A stretch of 64,000 bases of DNA, from assembly GCF_002379085.1 (NCBI RefSeq), contig NZ_NBZW01000004.1:62001-126000 (forward strand). The letters are read 5' to 3'. The first letter of the stretch is position 1, and each line of letters starts with the position of its first letter. The notes under the pieces are model-generated. The model saw nothing but the letters and a program-made list of their open reading frames with translations, did not search any database and was not told the origin of the DNA. Below are positions 36,458-46,700 of this stretch, in pieces. Origin of the DNA: Polaromonas sp. AET17H-212. GTDB lineage: Bacteria; Pseudomonadota; Gammaproteobacteria; Burkholderiales; Burkholderiaceae_C. The translations under genes were made by a program, and so were the position numbers.

Positions 36458-39100
36458 ATGAGCACACCCACTTTCACCGTCGCCGACATCCGCAAGAGCT
36501 TCCTGGACTTTTTCGCGTCCAAGGGCCACACCGTGGTGCCGTCGAGCTCGCTGGTGCCGGGCAACGACCCGACCCTGATGTTCACCAATTCGGGCATGGT
36601 GCAGTTCAAGGATGTGTTCCTCGGCACCGACAAGCGCTCCTATGTGCGCGCCGCGTCGGTGCAGGCCTGCCTGCGCGCCGGCGGCAAGCACAACGACCTG
36701 GAAAACGTCGGCTACACCGCGCGCCACCACACCTTTTTCGAGATGCTGGGCAACTGGAGTTTTGGCGACTACTTCAAGCGCGAATCGCTGAAGTGGGCCT
36801 GGGAACTGCTGACCGAGGTCTACAAGCTGCCGGCCGACAAGCTGTGGGCCACGGTGTACATCGACGACGACGAGGCCTACGACATCTGGACGAAAGAAAT
36901 CGGCCTGCCACCCGAACGCGTGGTGCGCATCGGCGACAACAAGGGCGCCAAATACGCAAGCGACAACTTCTGGATGATGGCCGACACCGGCCCCTGCGGC
37001 CCCTGCAGCGAGATTTTCTTCGACCACGGTCCCGAGATTGCCGGCGGCCCGCCCGGCTCGCCCGAGCAGGACGGCGACCGCTACATCGAGATCTGGAACA
37101 ACGTGTTCATGCAGTTCGACATGCAGCCCGACGGCTCGGTCAAGCCGCTGCCGGCGCCCTGCGTGGACACCGGCATGGGCCTGGAGCGCCTGGCCGCCAT
37201 CCTGCAGCATGTGCACAGCAACTACGAAATCGACATCTTTGACGCGCTGATCAAGGCGGCCTCGCGCGAGACCGGCGAGAAGGACCTCGGCAACAAATCC
37301 CTGTTTGTCATCGCCGACCACATCCGCGCCACCGCCTTCCTGGTCAGCGACGGTGTCAACCCGTCCAACGAAGGCCGCGGTTATGTGCAGCGCCGCATCA
37401 TCCGCCGTGCGATCCGCCACGGCTACAAGCTGGGCAAGAAAACGCCGTTTTTCCATAAGCTGGTGGCGGACCTGGTCAAGCTGATGGGTGAGGCCTATCC
37501 CAAGCTCAGGACCGACGAGGCGCGCATCACCGCCGTGCTCAAGGCCGAGGAAGAACGTTTCTTTGAGACGCTGGAAATCGGCATGACCATCCTGGACACG
37601 GCCCTGGCCCCTTCGACGGGCTCAGGACATGCTCCGAAAATGCTGCCCGGTGACGTGGCCTTCAAGTTGCACGACACCTACGGCTTTCCGCTGGACCTGT
37701 CGGCCGATGTCTGCCGCGAGCGCGGCGTCGAGGTCGACGAGGCCGGTTTCACCGCCGCCATGGACAAACAGAAAAACCAGGCGCGCGCCGCCGGCAAGTT
37801 CAAGATGGACCGCGCGCTGGAATACACCGGCGAAGGCAATACCTTCACGGGTTACGAAGGCCTGGAAGCCAGCGGAAAAATTGTTGCCCTGTATGCCGAC
37901 GGCGTGCCGGTGGTGGCGCTCAAGACCGGCCAGCAGGGCGTGGTGGTGCTGGACCGCACCCCGTTTTACGCCGAAAGCGGCGGCCAGGTGGGCGACCAGG
38001 GCGAACTGGTCAGCGGTTCGGCCCACTTCGAGGTCGGCGACACGCTCAAGATCAAGGCCGATGTGTACGGCCACCACGGCAGCGTGGCGCAGGGCACGCT
38101 CAACGTGGGCGACCATGTGTCGGCACGTGTCAACCCGGCCGTGCGCGCCGCCACCGTGCGCAACCACAGCGCCACCCACCTGATGCACAAGGCCTTGCGC
38201 GAAGTGCTGGGCGACCATGTGCAGCAAAAAGGCTCGCTGGTCGATGCCGATAAAACCCGCTTTGACTTTGCCCACAACGCACCGGTGACCGACGAACAGG
38301 TCCGCGAGATCGAGGCGCGCGTCAACGCCGAGATCCTCGCCAACGCCGCCACCGACGCCAGTGTGATGGACATGGAAGCCGCCCAGAAAACCGGCGCCAT
38401 GATGCTGTTCGGCGAGAAGTACGGTGACAAGGTGCGTGTGCTCAGCATAGGTTCGAGCAAGGAGCTGTGCGGCGGCACCCACGTGGCGCGCACCGGCGAC
38501 ATCGGCCTGTTCAAGATCGTGGCCGAGGCCGGCGTGGCCTCGGGTGTGCGCCGCATCGAGGCGGTGACCGGCGAAAACGCGCTGGCCTACCTGCAGTCCC
38601 TCGAGGATGCGGTCCAGTCAGCGGCCGGCGCGCTCAAGGCCAGCCCTTCCGAGTTGCAGGGCCGCATCGGCCAGGTGCTCGACCAGGTGCGGGCGCTTGA
38701 GAAGGAAGTGGCTGCCCTCAAGGGCAAGCTGGCCTCATCGCAGGGTGACGAGCTGATGGCGCAGGCGGTCGATGTCAAGGGCCTGAAGGTGCTGGCCGCC
38801 AAGCTCGAAGGCGCGGACGCCAAGACCCTGCGCGACACCATGGACAAGCTCAAGGACAAGCTCAAGACCGCGGTCATCGTGCTGGCCGCCGTGGACGGCG
38901 ACAAGGTGCAGATCGCGGCCGGCGTGACCGCTGACAGCGTGGGCAAGGTCAAGGCCGGCGAACTGGTCAACTTCGTCGCCCAGCAGGTGGGCGGCAAGGG
39001 CGGCGGCAAGGCCGACATGGCCATGGCCGGCGGCACCGAGCCTGCCAAACTGCCTGAGGCGCTGGCCTCGGTCCAGGCTTGGGTGGCCGAGCGCGCCTGA
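36458..39100 (+). CDS. alaS: Alanyl-tRNA synthetase
   Basis: An 880-residue class II synthetase. Class motifs occur at the N-terminus ([15 protein letters not shown]), the editing domain zinc ligands are in [11 protein letters not shown] and [11 protein letters not shown], and a C-Ala domain ends the protein. The length is normal. A REP-like repeat (37608-37637) codes for about 10 residues just before the conserved [16 protein letters not shown] block, an in-frame insertion that evidently does not break the enzyme. No clear ribosome site is seen; the N-terminus [19 protein letters not shown] is typical. Confidence 0.97.
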   Translation: MSTPTFTVADIRKSFLDFFASKGHTVVPSSSLVPGNDPTLMFTNSGMVQFKDVFLGTDKRSYVRAASVQACLRAGGKHNDLENVGYTARHHTFFEMLGNWSFGDYFKRESLKWAWELLTEVYKLPADKLWATVYIDDDEAYDIWTKEIGLPPERVVRIGDNKGAKYASDNFWMMADTGPCGPCSEIFFDHGPEIAGGPPGSPEQDGDRYIEIWNNVFMQFDMQPDGSVKPLPAPCVDTGMGLERLAAILQHVHSNYEIDIFDALIKAASRETGEKDLGNKSLFVIADHIRATAFLVSDGVNPSNEGRGYVQRRIIRRAIRHGYKLGKKTPFFHKLVADLVKLMGEAYPKLRTDEARITAVLKAEEERFFETLEIGMTILDTALAPSTGSGHAPKMLPGDVAFKLHDTYGFPLDLSADVCRERGVEVDEAGFTAAMDKQKNQARAAGKFKMDRALEYTGEGNTFTGYEGLEASGKIVALYADGVPVVALKTGQQGVVVLDRTPFYAESGGQVGDQGELVSGSAHFEVGDTLKIKADVYGHHGSVAQGTLNVGDHVSARVNPAVRAATVRNHSATHLMHKALREVLGDHVQQKGSLVDADKTRFDFAHNAPVTDEQVREIEARVNAEILANAATDASVMDMEAAQKTGAMMLFGEKYGDKVRVLSIGSSKELCGGTHVARTGDIGLFKIVAEAGVASGVRRIEAVTGENALAYLQSLEDAVQSAAGALKASPSELQGRIGQVLDQVRALEKEVAALKGKLASSQGDELMAQAVDVKGLKVLAAKLEGADAKTLRDTMDKLKDKLKTAVIVLAAVDGDKVQIAAGVTADSVGKVKAGELVNFVAQQVGGKGGGKADMAMAGGTEPAKLPEALASVQAWVAERA
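37608..37637. repeat. REP-like half-element inside alaS
   Basis: CCCTTCGACGGGCTCAGGAC and GCTCCGAA match the same TTCGACAGGCTC-type repeat found between gcvH and gcvP. It is read in frame, coding for [10 protein letters not shown] between TILDTAL and KMLPGDVAF. Confidence 0.7.
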
Positions 39101-39130
39101 GGCGGCGGGCCGGGCGGCTCTTGGCGCAAT

Positions 39131-39159
39131 AAAAAAGGACGGCCATGCCGTCCTTTTTT
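39131..39159. terminator. Bidirectional terminator between alaS and the RidA gene
   Basis: AAAAAAGGACGG and CCGTCCTTTTTT pair around a short loop (CCATG centre). It serves both convergent genes. Confidence 0.92.
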
Positions 39160-39175
39160 CATGGCAGCGAGGTTC

Positions 39176-39646
39176 TCAGGCGACTTCGGCGATCAGCTCG
39201 ATCTCGACGCAGGCGCCCATGGGGATTTGCGCGACGCCAAAGGCGCTGCGTGCATGGCTGCCGGCCGGACCGAACACTTCGCCCAGCAATTCGCTGGCGC
39301 CGTTGGTCACCAGGTGCTGCTCGGTGAAGTCGCCGGTCGAGTTGACCAGGCTCATGACCTTGACGATGCGCGTGATCTTGCCCAGATCACCGACAGCGGC
39401 CTGCAGCGTGCCCATCAGGTCGATCGCAATCGCGCGTGCCGCCGCCTGGCCTTCCTCGGTGCCCATGGTCTTGCCGAGCTGACCGACCCAGGCTTTGCCT
39501 TCTTTTTTGGCAATGTGGCCGGAGAGGAAAACCAGCTTGCCGGTCCGTACAAAAGGCACGTAGGCCGCTGCCGGCGTGGAGACCGGTGGCAGGGTGATGC
39601 CCAGGGCTTTCAGCTTGTCGTAGATGGGGCCGGTGGGTTGGGTCAT
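39176..39646 (-). CDS. RidA family protein (reactive intermediate deaminase-like)
   Basis: A 156-residue YjgF/YER057c/UK114-family protein. It has the longer YjgF_endoribonc-type pattern: YDKLKALGITLPPVSTPAAA, LVFLSGHIAKKEG, then RIVKVMSLVNST and GAVEIE-like GACVEIELIAEV at the C-terminus. The typical Arg of RidA that deaminates enamines is not obvious at the expected place, so deaminase activity is uncertain. It runs tail-to-tail with alaS. It may be a single-gene unit. Confidence 0.87.
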   Translation of the reverse strand: MTQPTGPIYDKLKALGITLPPVSTPAAAYVPFVRTGKLVFLSGHIAKKEGKAWVGQLGKTMGTEEGQAAARAIAIDLMGTLQAAVGDLGKITRIVKVMSLVNSTGDFTEQHLVTNGASELLGEVFGPAGSHARSAFGVAQIPMGACVEIELIAEVA

Positions 39647-39691
39647 GAAACGCTCCTGAAAGGGGTGGTTTGAAAAAATATGAACGAAACA

Positions 39692-39745
39692 GGTGTCTGG
39701 CCCTTATTCGGCGGGCGCAGGTAGCTATGAAAAATATAGCTGTTC
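39692..39745. repeat. Dispersed palindromic repeat (inverted full copy)
   Basis: GCTATGAAAAATATAGC (39724-39740) preceded by GTCTGGCCCTTATTCGGCGG, matching the tail of other copies in the inverted direction. It lies between the RidA gene and the transglutaminase gene. Confidence 0.6.
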
Positions 39746-39790
39746 TGGGGGCGATCAGCAATTCTAGTCCGGCACCGCTCTCCGGTGGCA

Positions 39791-40735
39791 TCACTCGGGC
39801 TCAGGTAGTTTGGTGATGGGTGTCATCGTCACGGCCACGTTCAGCACGTGGCGCGCCCCGCCGCGTATCACGCCGCGCATCGGCGAGACGTCCAGGAAGT
39901 CGCGGCCAATGGCCAGCGTGACATAGTCCTCGCCCGGGGCGCGGTTGTTGGTGGGGTCGAAGTCCAGCCATACACCGGGGCTTTGTCCTTCTGCCAGCGC
40001 CAGGCCGCCGGCCTCGCTTTCCACCGGGCAATAGACCGAGGCCCAGGCATGGGAGGCATCGCTGCCGATCAGGCGCGGCTGGCCGGGTGCGGGTGTGGTC
40101 AGCAGGTAGCCGCTGACGTAACGTGCCGGCACGCCCATGGCGCGACAGCAGGCGACCATGATGTGGGCAAAGTCCTGGCACACACCCTTGCCCAACTGCA
40201 GCGCCTCCAGCGCCGGCGTGCCCACCTCGGTGCTTTCGCTGTCGTAGGCCATGCCGGTGTGGATGCGCTCCATCAGGTCCTGCGCCGCTTCAGGCAAGGG
40301 CCGCCCGGGCGTGAAGCTAGGCCGGGCAAATTCCGCAAAGGCCTCGTCGCGCGGGATGTAGGGCGATGCGAACAGGAATTCGCAGGCGCTGTCATAGGCG
40401 GCGCCGGCGTGGTAGCGGAACTGCTCGCGCACCTGCTCCCAAGGCAGGCCGGCTGGCGCGTCTTCCGGCGTTGCGGCCAGCGCCAAGGTGGAGACGATGC
40501 TGTCGGCGACCACCGTCAGCTTGTCATGCGGTGTGTGCAGCGAGAAATAGGTGCGGGTGTTGCCGTACACGTCAGTCAGCTCCTGCAGCCGTGCCGGTTG
40601 CGGGCTGATCGTCAGCCGGTGGCGCAGCAGTTGCTGGCCGGCATGGCTGGCCGGCTTGAGGTGCAGCACATGGTGGGCACTTTCCACGGTGGGGCTGTAC
40701 GCATAACGCGTTTCATGAACAAGGTGAAGCAGCAT
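39791..40735 (-). CDS. Transglutaminase-like cysteine protease-fold protein (minus-strand set)
   Basis: A 314-residue protein with an N-terminal beta-rich domain (LLHLVHETRYAYSPTVESAH) and a transglutaminase-like core: Cys186 in GVCQDFAHIMVACC, His229 in ASHAWASVYCP and Asp260 in WLDFDPTNN. It lies 44 bp after the ATP-grasp/alpha-E fusion and 44 kb position places it at the end of a three-gene minus-strand unit with the 1199-aa protein. This family is found with ATP-grasp and alpha-E proteins in predicted peptide-ligation/processing systems. The start is at 40735; an earlier ATG is rejected. Substrate unknown. Confidence 0.85.
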   Translation of the reverse strand: MLLHLVHETRYAYSPTVESAHHVLHLKPASHAGQQLLRHRLTISPQPARLQELTDVYGNTRTYFSLHTPHDKLTVVADSIVSTLALAATPEDAPAGLPWEQVREQFRYHAGAAYDSACEFLFASPYIPRDEAFAEFARPSFTPGRPLPEAAQDLMERIHTGMAYDSESTEVGTPALEALQLGKGVCQDFAHIMVACCRAMGVPARYVSGYLLTTPAPGQPRLIGSDASHAWASVYCPVESEAGGLALAEGQSPGVWLDFDPTNNRAPGEDYVTLAIGRDFLDVSPMRGVIRGGARHVLNVAVTMTPITKLPEPE

Positions 40736-40779
40736 CGCCAAAAAAGGAAAAGAAAGGTTGTGCGGCCCGAACCCCGGGC

Positions 40780-43575
40780 TCAGGCGCCCAGGCTGTGTTC
40801 GTCCGGGGCCACATGGCTGAAATAGCGCCGGCTCAGCGTGTCCGAGAGCTCGAAGGCGGCGCTGCAGCACAGCTCAAGCTGCGCCAGCAGGCCGGCATAC
40901 GGTTCGCTGTCCGGTGCGCCGGGGGCGGGGTAGCACAGGTCGTCCAGGCGCCAGCTGCCCGGGTCGGGCAGGGCGGGTGCCAGGTCGGGCACCGGCTGCG
41001 GTGCGCCCGCGGTGTTTTCGGCCAGGCGCGCAAGCCGACCGCGCAGCGTCTGGGTGACCCATCCGAGCGAGCGCGGGTTGTCGCGGTCGAGCACCAGCAG
41101 GTCCAGCAGCGCCGGCACATCGCGCTGCTGCTGGTACTGGGCATGAAAGGTGATGGTGCTGTCGAACAGCGTGAGGATGGCGCCGAAGCCACCCTCGTCG
41201 AACACGGCGCCGGTTTCAAAGCCGAGGATCAGCGAGGAGGCCAGCGTGTTCAGCCGCTCGATGTGGCGCCCCGTGCTGAGCAGGCGCCAGCCATCGTCGC
41301 GGCTCATGCGGTCGGTTTGTGCGCCGGTCATGGCGGCCAGGAAGCCGCTGGCCGACTCCAGGGCCGCCAGCGCTTCCACCGAGGAGTATTCGAGCGCCTG
41401 GGAGGCGGGGTGGTCGGGGCCGCTGAAGGCTTCGCAGCGTGAGAAAAAATCAGCCTCGGCGCGCATGATCACATGCCACTGCTCCTGCGACAGCCGCTCG
41501 CGCACCGCCGAGGCCGCGCCCTTGAGTGCACCCAGGCTGTAACCCACGCTGGCAGCGTTGCGGGTGTCGGCCAGGCTGGCAATCAGCGAGCGTTCGAACA
41601 CGCGGCGCGACTGCGTCGCGGGCGGCACCGAGTCCATCACCAGGCCGTTTTTCACGGCCAGCTCTGACAGCCAGGCCAGCAGCGGTTGTGAGGACTGGTC
41701 TTCACCGTTGAGGGACTGCAGGGTCAGCTGGGCCATGCGGATGGCGTTTTCGGTGCGCTCGGTGTAGCGGCCCAGCCAGTACAGGTTTTCGGCGGCGCGG
41801 CTGGTGACCGGGGGTTTGTGCCGCGCAGGCGTCGCCGCCCGGGGCTGGGCGCCCGGTTCCGCCGCCAGGCTGACCGCCGACGGTGGGCCATTGGCGGGGG
41901 TGTCCATGGCGGCGCCGGTCCTCGCCCTGGGCGGCGAGGCAGATTCGGCCAATGCCCACACATCGGCGCTGCTGCCGCCTTGCTGCATGGAGGCAATCTT
42001 GTCATTGGGGCCGGCCAGCCGCGCGAGCCCACCAGGCAGGACTTGCCAGGAGCCGGCGCCGTCGGCCACCGCAAACACGCGCAGCATGGTCGAGCGCGGG
42101 GCGATCCGCTGACCCTGCCAGGTCGGCGTCTGCGACAGCGGCAGGTAGGCCTGCACGGTGTAGTCTTCGCCGCGCCGGACCAGGCGACCGGCCCACTCGT
42201 CGAGTTCGCGGCGCGACAGCGTCTGCGCAATCACCGATTCAATGCCGGACTCCGGATAGGTGCCCTTGATGACACATTCCTTCAGCCGCGGCAGCACCGC
42301 TTGCAGGGCGGCCTGCTCGCCACACCACCAGGTGGCCAGCGAGGGCAGGGCCAGCGGCTCGTCGAGCAGGTGGCGCGACAGAGCCGGCAGAAAGCCCAGC
42401 AGCGCGCTGGATTCGAGAAAGGCCGAGCCCGGGGCATTGGCCACCAGCACGTTGCCCGCGCGTATCGCCTGCAGCAGGCCGGGCACGCCGAGCGTGGAGT
42501 CCGAACGCAGCTCCAGCGGGTCCAGAAACTCGTCGTCCACGCGCTTGAGCAGGCCGTGCACGGGCTCCAGGCCCTGCAGGGTCTTGAGGTAGAGCCTGTC
42601 GTCGCGCACCAGCAGGTCGCTGCCCTCCACCAGGGTCAGGCCGAGGTAACGCGCGAGGTAGGCATGTTCGAAATAGGTCTCGTTGTAGGGGCCGGGGGTC
42701 AGCAGCACGATGCGGCTTTCTTCGCCGCGCGCGGGACTGGCCGCCTTCAGGCCATCGACCAGCGCCTTGTAGGAAGCGGCCAGGCGCTGCACCTTCAGTT
42801 CGCGGAACGCCTCGGGAAACAGCCGCGAGATCGCCAGGCGGTTTTCCAGCAGGTAACCCAGGCCCGAGGGCGCCTGGGTGCGTTGCGACACCACCCACCA
42901 GCGCCCGTCGGGGCCGCGCGCCAGATCAAAGGCGACGATGTGCAGAAAGGTCCCGCCGGCCGGCCGCACGCCGTGCATGGCGCGCAGGTAGCCGGGGTGG
43001 CCCTGCACCAGCGCGGGCGGCAGCAGGCCCAGCGCCAGCAGTTGCTGCGGGCCGTACACGTCGGCCATGACGCGCTCCAGCAGCCGGGCGCGCTGCTGCA
43101 CACCGGCGGCGATCTGCGCCCAGTCCTGCGCCGACAGGAGCAGCGGAAACAGGTCCAGCGACCAGGGCCGCTGCGGGCCATTGGCGTCGGCATACACGTT
43201 GTAGGTCACGCCGTTGTCGCGGATCTGGCGTTGCAGGTTGGTGGTGCGGTGGTTCAGGTCGTCAAAACCGTCGCCGCCCAGAAAGTTGAAGAACCGGCTC
43301 CAGTCGGGCGCCAGGCGGGCTGCGGGGGCAGCGGCCGGGCCGGGTGCCGGTGCTGGCGCCGCGGCGGCCCCCGCCCGCTGCCGCATTGGTTGGGTCAGGC
43401 TGGTCTGGCTTTGACTCTGGTCCTGCAGCTGGCCGGCCGCAGGCGGGGCCTTGTCCAGGGTTCGGCCGTGCAACTCGTCAAAATGGCCGGGGGAAGCCGG
43501 CAGCGCCAAGGCCAGCGCCAGATCGCCAGGCGCTTCCAGTGCGGCGGCTGCAAAAAGGGAGGGGTTGTTTTCCAC
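40780..43575 (-). CDS. Circularly permuted ATP-grasp protein fused to alpha-E domain
   Basis: A 931-residue protein. Residues about 90-560 are the circularly permuted ATP-grasp region (WSRFFNFLGGDGFDDLNHRT, RVMADVYGPQQLLALGLLPP, LLENRLAISRLFPEAFRELK). A linker rich in Ala/Pro follows (about 550-590), then an alpha-E helical domain (SRAAENLYWLGRYTERTENAI onward). The plus-strand set has these as separate genes, so this is a fusion. The N-terminal 90 residues are low-complexity with a QDQSQSQTSLTQPM stretch. Predicted role: ATP-dependent peptide or amide bond formation with the neighbouring transglutaminase-like proteins. Chemistry is not established. Confidence 0.85.
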   Translation of the reverse strand: MENNPSLFAAAALEAPGDLALALALPASPGHFDELHGRTLDKAPPAAGQLQDQSQSQTSLTQPMRQRAGAAAAPAPAPGPAAAPAARLAPDWSRFFNFLGGDGFDDLNHRTTNLQRQIRDNGVTYNVYADANGPQRPWSLDLFPLLLSAQDWAQIAAGVQQRARLLERVMADVYGPQQLLALGLLPPALVQGHPGYLRAMHGVRPAGGTFLHIVAFDLARGPDGRWWVVSQRTQAPSGLGYLLENRLAISRLFPEAFRELKVQRLAASYKALVDGLKAASPARGEESRIVLLTPGPYNETYFEHAYLARYLGLTLVEGSDLLVRDDRLYLKTLQGLEPVHGLLKRVDDEFLDPLELRSDSTLGVPGLLQAIRAGNVLVANAPGSAFLESSALLGFLPALSRHLLDEPLALPSLATWWCGEQAALQAVLPRLKECVIKGTYPESGIESVIAQTLSRRELDEWAGRLVRRGEDYTVQAYLPLSQTPTWQGQRIAPRSTMLRVFAVADGAGSWQVLPGGLARLAGPNDKIASMQQGGSSADVWALAESASPPRARTGAAMDTPANGPPSAVSLAAEPGAQPRAATPARHKPPVTSRAAENLYWLGRYTERTENAIRMAQLTLQSLNGEDQSSQPLLAWLSELAVKNGLVMDSVPPATQSRRVFERSLIASLADTRNAASVGYSLGALKGAASAVRERLSQEQWHVIMRAEADFFSRCEAFSGPDHPASQALEYSSVEALAALESASGFLAAMTGAQTDRMSRDDGWRLLSTGRHIERLNTLASSLILGFETGAVFDEGGFGAILTLFDSTITFHAQYQQQRDVPALLDLLVLDRDNPRSLGWVTQTLRGRLARLAENTAGAPQPVPDLAPALPDPGSWRLDDLCYPAPGAPDSEPYAGLLAQLELCCSAAFELSDTLSRRYFSHVAPDEHSLGA

Positions 43576-43706
43576 GGTGGCCCAAGTATGCCTTTATGCT
43601 TACCTTGCAGGCCATCTGGGGCGGCATTCGGGCGCGGTTCGGCGCACGATCAGACGGTCAGGGCGCGCCGTTGTTGCTGCCGCAAGACAGGCGTCGGTCG
43701 TACGCG

Positions 43707-46700
43707 TTAGCGCAGGTCCAGCGTGAACGGAAACTCCCGGCTTGGCTGTGCCGGCTGGACGCGCATTTTGCCGGGGCTGTGGCCCATCTGGAAAAAGCGG
43801 TTCAGGCGCCGGCTCTCGGCCTCGTAGGAGTTGACCGGCAGGGTGTCGTAGCTCAGGCCGCCCGGGTGCGCCACGTGGTACTGGCAGCCGCCCAGTGAAC
43901 GTTCCATCCAGGTGTCGACGATGTCGAAGGTCAGCGGCGCATGCACACCGATCGAGGGGTGCAGGGCCGAGGGCGGGTTCCAGGCCTTGTAACGCACGCC
44001 GGCCACGTACTCGCCGACCGTGCCGGTGCTTTGCAGCGGCAGGGCCCGGCCGTTGGCGGTGATCACGTAGCGGTTGTCGTTGAGGCCGGTCACATGCACC
44101 TCGACCCGTTCCAGCGAGGAGTCCACGTAACGCACGGTGCCGCCGGACGAGCCTTCCTCGCCCATCACATGCCAGGGCTCCAGCGCGCTGCGCAGCGTCA
44201 GCTCGATGCTGTTGGCTTTCACCTGGCCAATCATCGGGAAGCGGAACTCGAAATGCGGTTCGAACCAGGCCATGTCGAAGGCGTAGCCGGCTTCGTTAAG
44301 CTCGGTCAGCACGTCGGCAAAATCCATGCGCACAAAACCCGGCAGCAAAAAGCGGTCGTGCAATTCGGTGCCCCAGCGCGTCATGCGGCCGTGGTAAGGC
44401 TTGTTCCAGAAACGCGCGACCAGTGCACGCAGCAGCAATTGCTGCACGATGCTCATGCGGGCGTGCGGCGGCATTTCAAACGCACGCAGCTCCAGCAGGC
44501 CGAGGCGGCCGGTGGCCGAGTCGGGCGAGTACATCTTGTCGATGCAGAACTCGCTGCGGTGTGTGTTGCCGGTGACGTCGACCAGGATGTTGCGCAAGGT
44601 GCGGTCGACAATCCACGGCGGCATGTCCTGGCCGTATTTCTCGCGGTTGGCGGCGATTTCGCGCAAGGCGATTTCGAGTTCGTAGAGCTGGTCGTTGCGC
44701 GCCTCGTCCACGCGCGGGGCCTGGCTGGTCGGGCCGATGAACATGCCCGAAAAAAGATAACTCAGCGAGGGGTGGTTGTGCCAGTAGGCGATCAGGCTGC
44801 CCAGCATCTCCGGCTTGCGCAGGAAAGGGCTGTCCGGCGGTGTCGCGCCGCCGAGCACAAAGTGGTTGCCGCCGCCGGTGCCGGTGTGGCGGCCGTCGGT
44901 CATGAACTTTTCGGCCGACAGGCGCGTCTCGTGCGCGATCTTGTAGAGGAACTCGGTGTGTTCGACCAGTTCGTTCCAGTTGTAGGCTGGGTGGATGTTG
45001 ACCTCGATGACGCCGGGGTCGGGCGTGACCTGCAGCATCTTCAGGCGCGGGTCGCGCGGCGGCGGGTAACCTTCGAGCACGATCTGCAGGCTAAGGGCCT
45101 GCGCGCTGGCCTCGACGGCGGCCAGCAGGTCGAGGTAGTCTTCGAGGCGCTCCAGCGGCGGCATGAAGATATAGAGCGCGCCGGCCTCCGCCTTCGCGCC
45201 TTTTTCTTTCGGCGCGGCCTTGGGTTTGTCCTGGGGGCCGTTGGCGCGCGTCGGGTCGCGCACTTCCACACATAGCGCGGTGCGGGTCAGCCAGGCGGCG
45301 GACTCGCCGGGTTGGGGCAGGCGGGCGTTGTCATCAACGGCGACCGGTGCCGGCTTGGCGGTCACGACGGGTGCTTTGGCGCTTTGGTCGAAGCGCGTGC
45401 CGGTGCTGACCGTGGCCGGCCTGAATTGCAGCAGGCGGCTGGCTTCGTTGCGCGGGCCGCTGCCCGTCATGTAGCGCGCCATGTACTGGGCCAGCATGCT
45501 CGCACTGTTGTGGCCGGTGGCGGGCGCCGCTGCTGCAGGCGCGGAAACCACCGGTGCGGCCTGCCCAGTGGCCGCGTTGTAACGCGCCGCCAGGGCAGCA
45601 GTGGAGGGCAGCTCGTCCCGCGGCGCAAATGGGTCGGCCTCGGTCATGTAGGGGAAGTCGGTTTTCGACACCCAGGGCACCGAGTCCAGCGGCAGGCGGT
45701 AACCCATGGGCGAGTCGCCCGGCATCAGGTACATGCGTTCGTCGCGGAAAAACCAGGGGCCGGTGGACCACTGCGGTCCACTACCCGCAGCACTTTCTTC
45801 GCGAACCTTCAGCGGCAACACATACCCCACCACCGCATCCAGCCCCTGCGAGAACACACGGCGCAGTCGGGCACGTTCCATGGTGTCGTCGAGCTTGGTG
45901 TCGAACGGGTCCACATTGACCGGCAGGCGGCGCTCGCGCCACAGGTAGTACCAGGTGTCTTCGTAGCCGGGCGTGATGTGTTGGGCGGACAGGCCCAGCT
46001 TGCCGGCCAGCGTCTCGGTGAAACGGCGCGCATCGTCACTGGTGTAGTGGCAGGGCTGGCGTTCGTCGGTGAACAGCGCCGGGTTCTGCCAGACCGGCTG
46101 GCCGTCCTTGCGCCAGAAAATGCTCAGCGCCCAGCGCGGCAACTGCTCGCCCGGGTACCACTTGCCCTGGCCGAAATGCAGGAAGCCGCCGTTGCCGTAT
46201 TCGGCGCGCAGCTTTTGCACGAGTTCGGTCGCGTAGCCGCGTTTGGTCGGGCCCAGCGCGTCGATGTTCCATTCGGCGGCGTCGCGGTCCTGGGTGGCGA
46301 CAAAGGTCGGCTCGCCGCCCATGGTCAGGCGCACGTCGCCGGCGACCAGGTCCTGGTCCACCTGGTGGCCGAGCTTGAGCACATCGGCCCACAAGGCGTC
46401 GGTGTAGGGCTGGGTCACGCGCGGCGATTCGAAGATGCGCTGCACGCCCATGTGGTGGGCAAAGTCCACTTCGCTTTCGTCCACACCGCCTTCAATCGGC
46501 GCCGCGCTCGACGGCTCGGGTGTGCAGGCCAGCGGGATATGGCCTTCGCCGGCCATCAGGCCCGAGGTCGGGTCCAGGCCGACCCAGCCGGCGCCGGGCA
46601 GAAACACCTCGCACCAGGCGTGCAGGTCGGTGAAGTCGGTCTCGGCGCCGCTGGGGCCGTCGAGCGACTTGACGTCGGCCTTGAGCTGGATCAGGTAACC

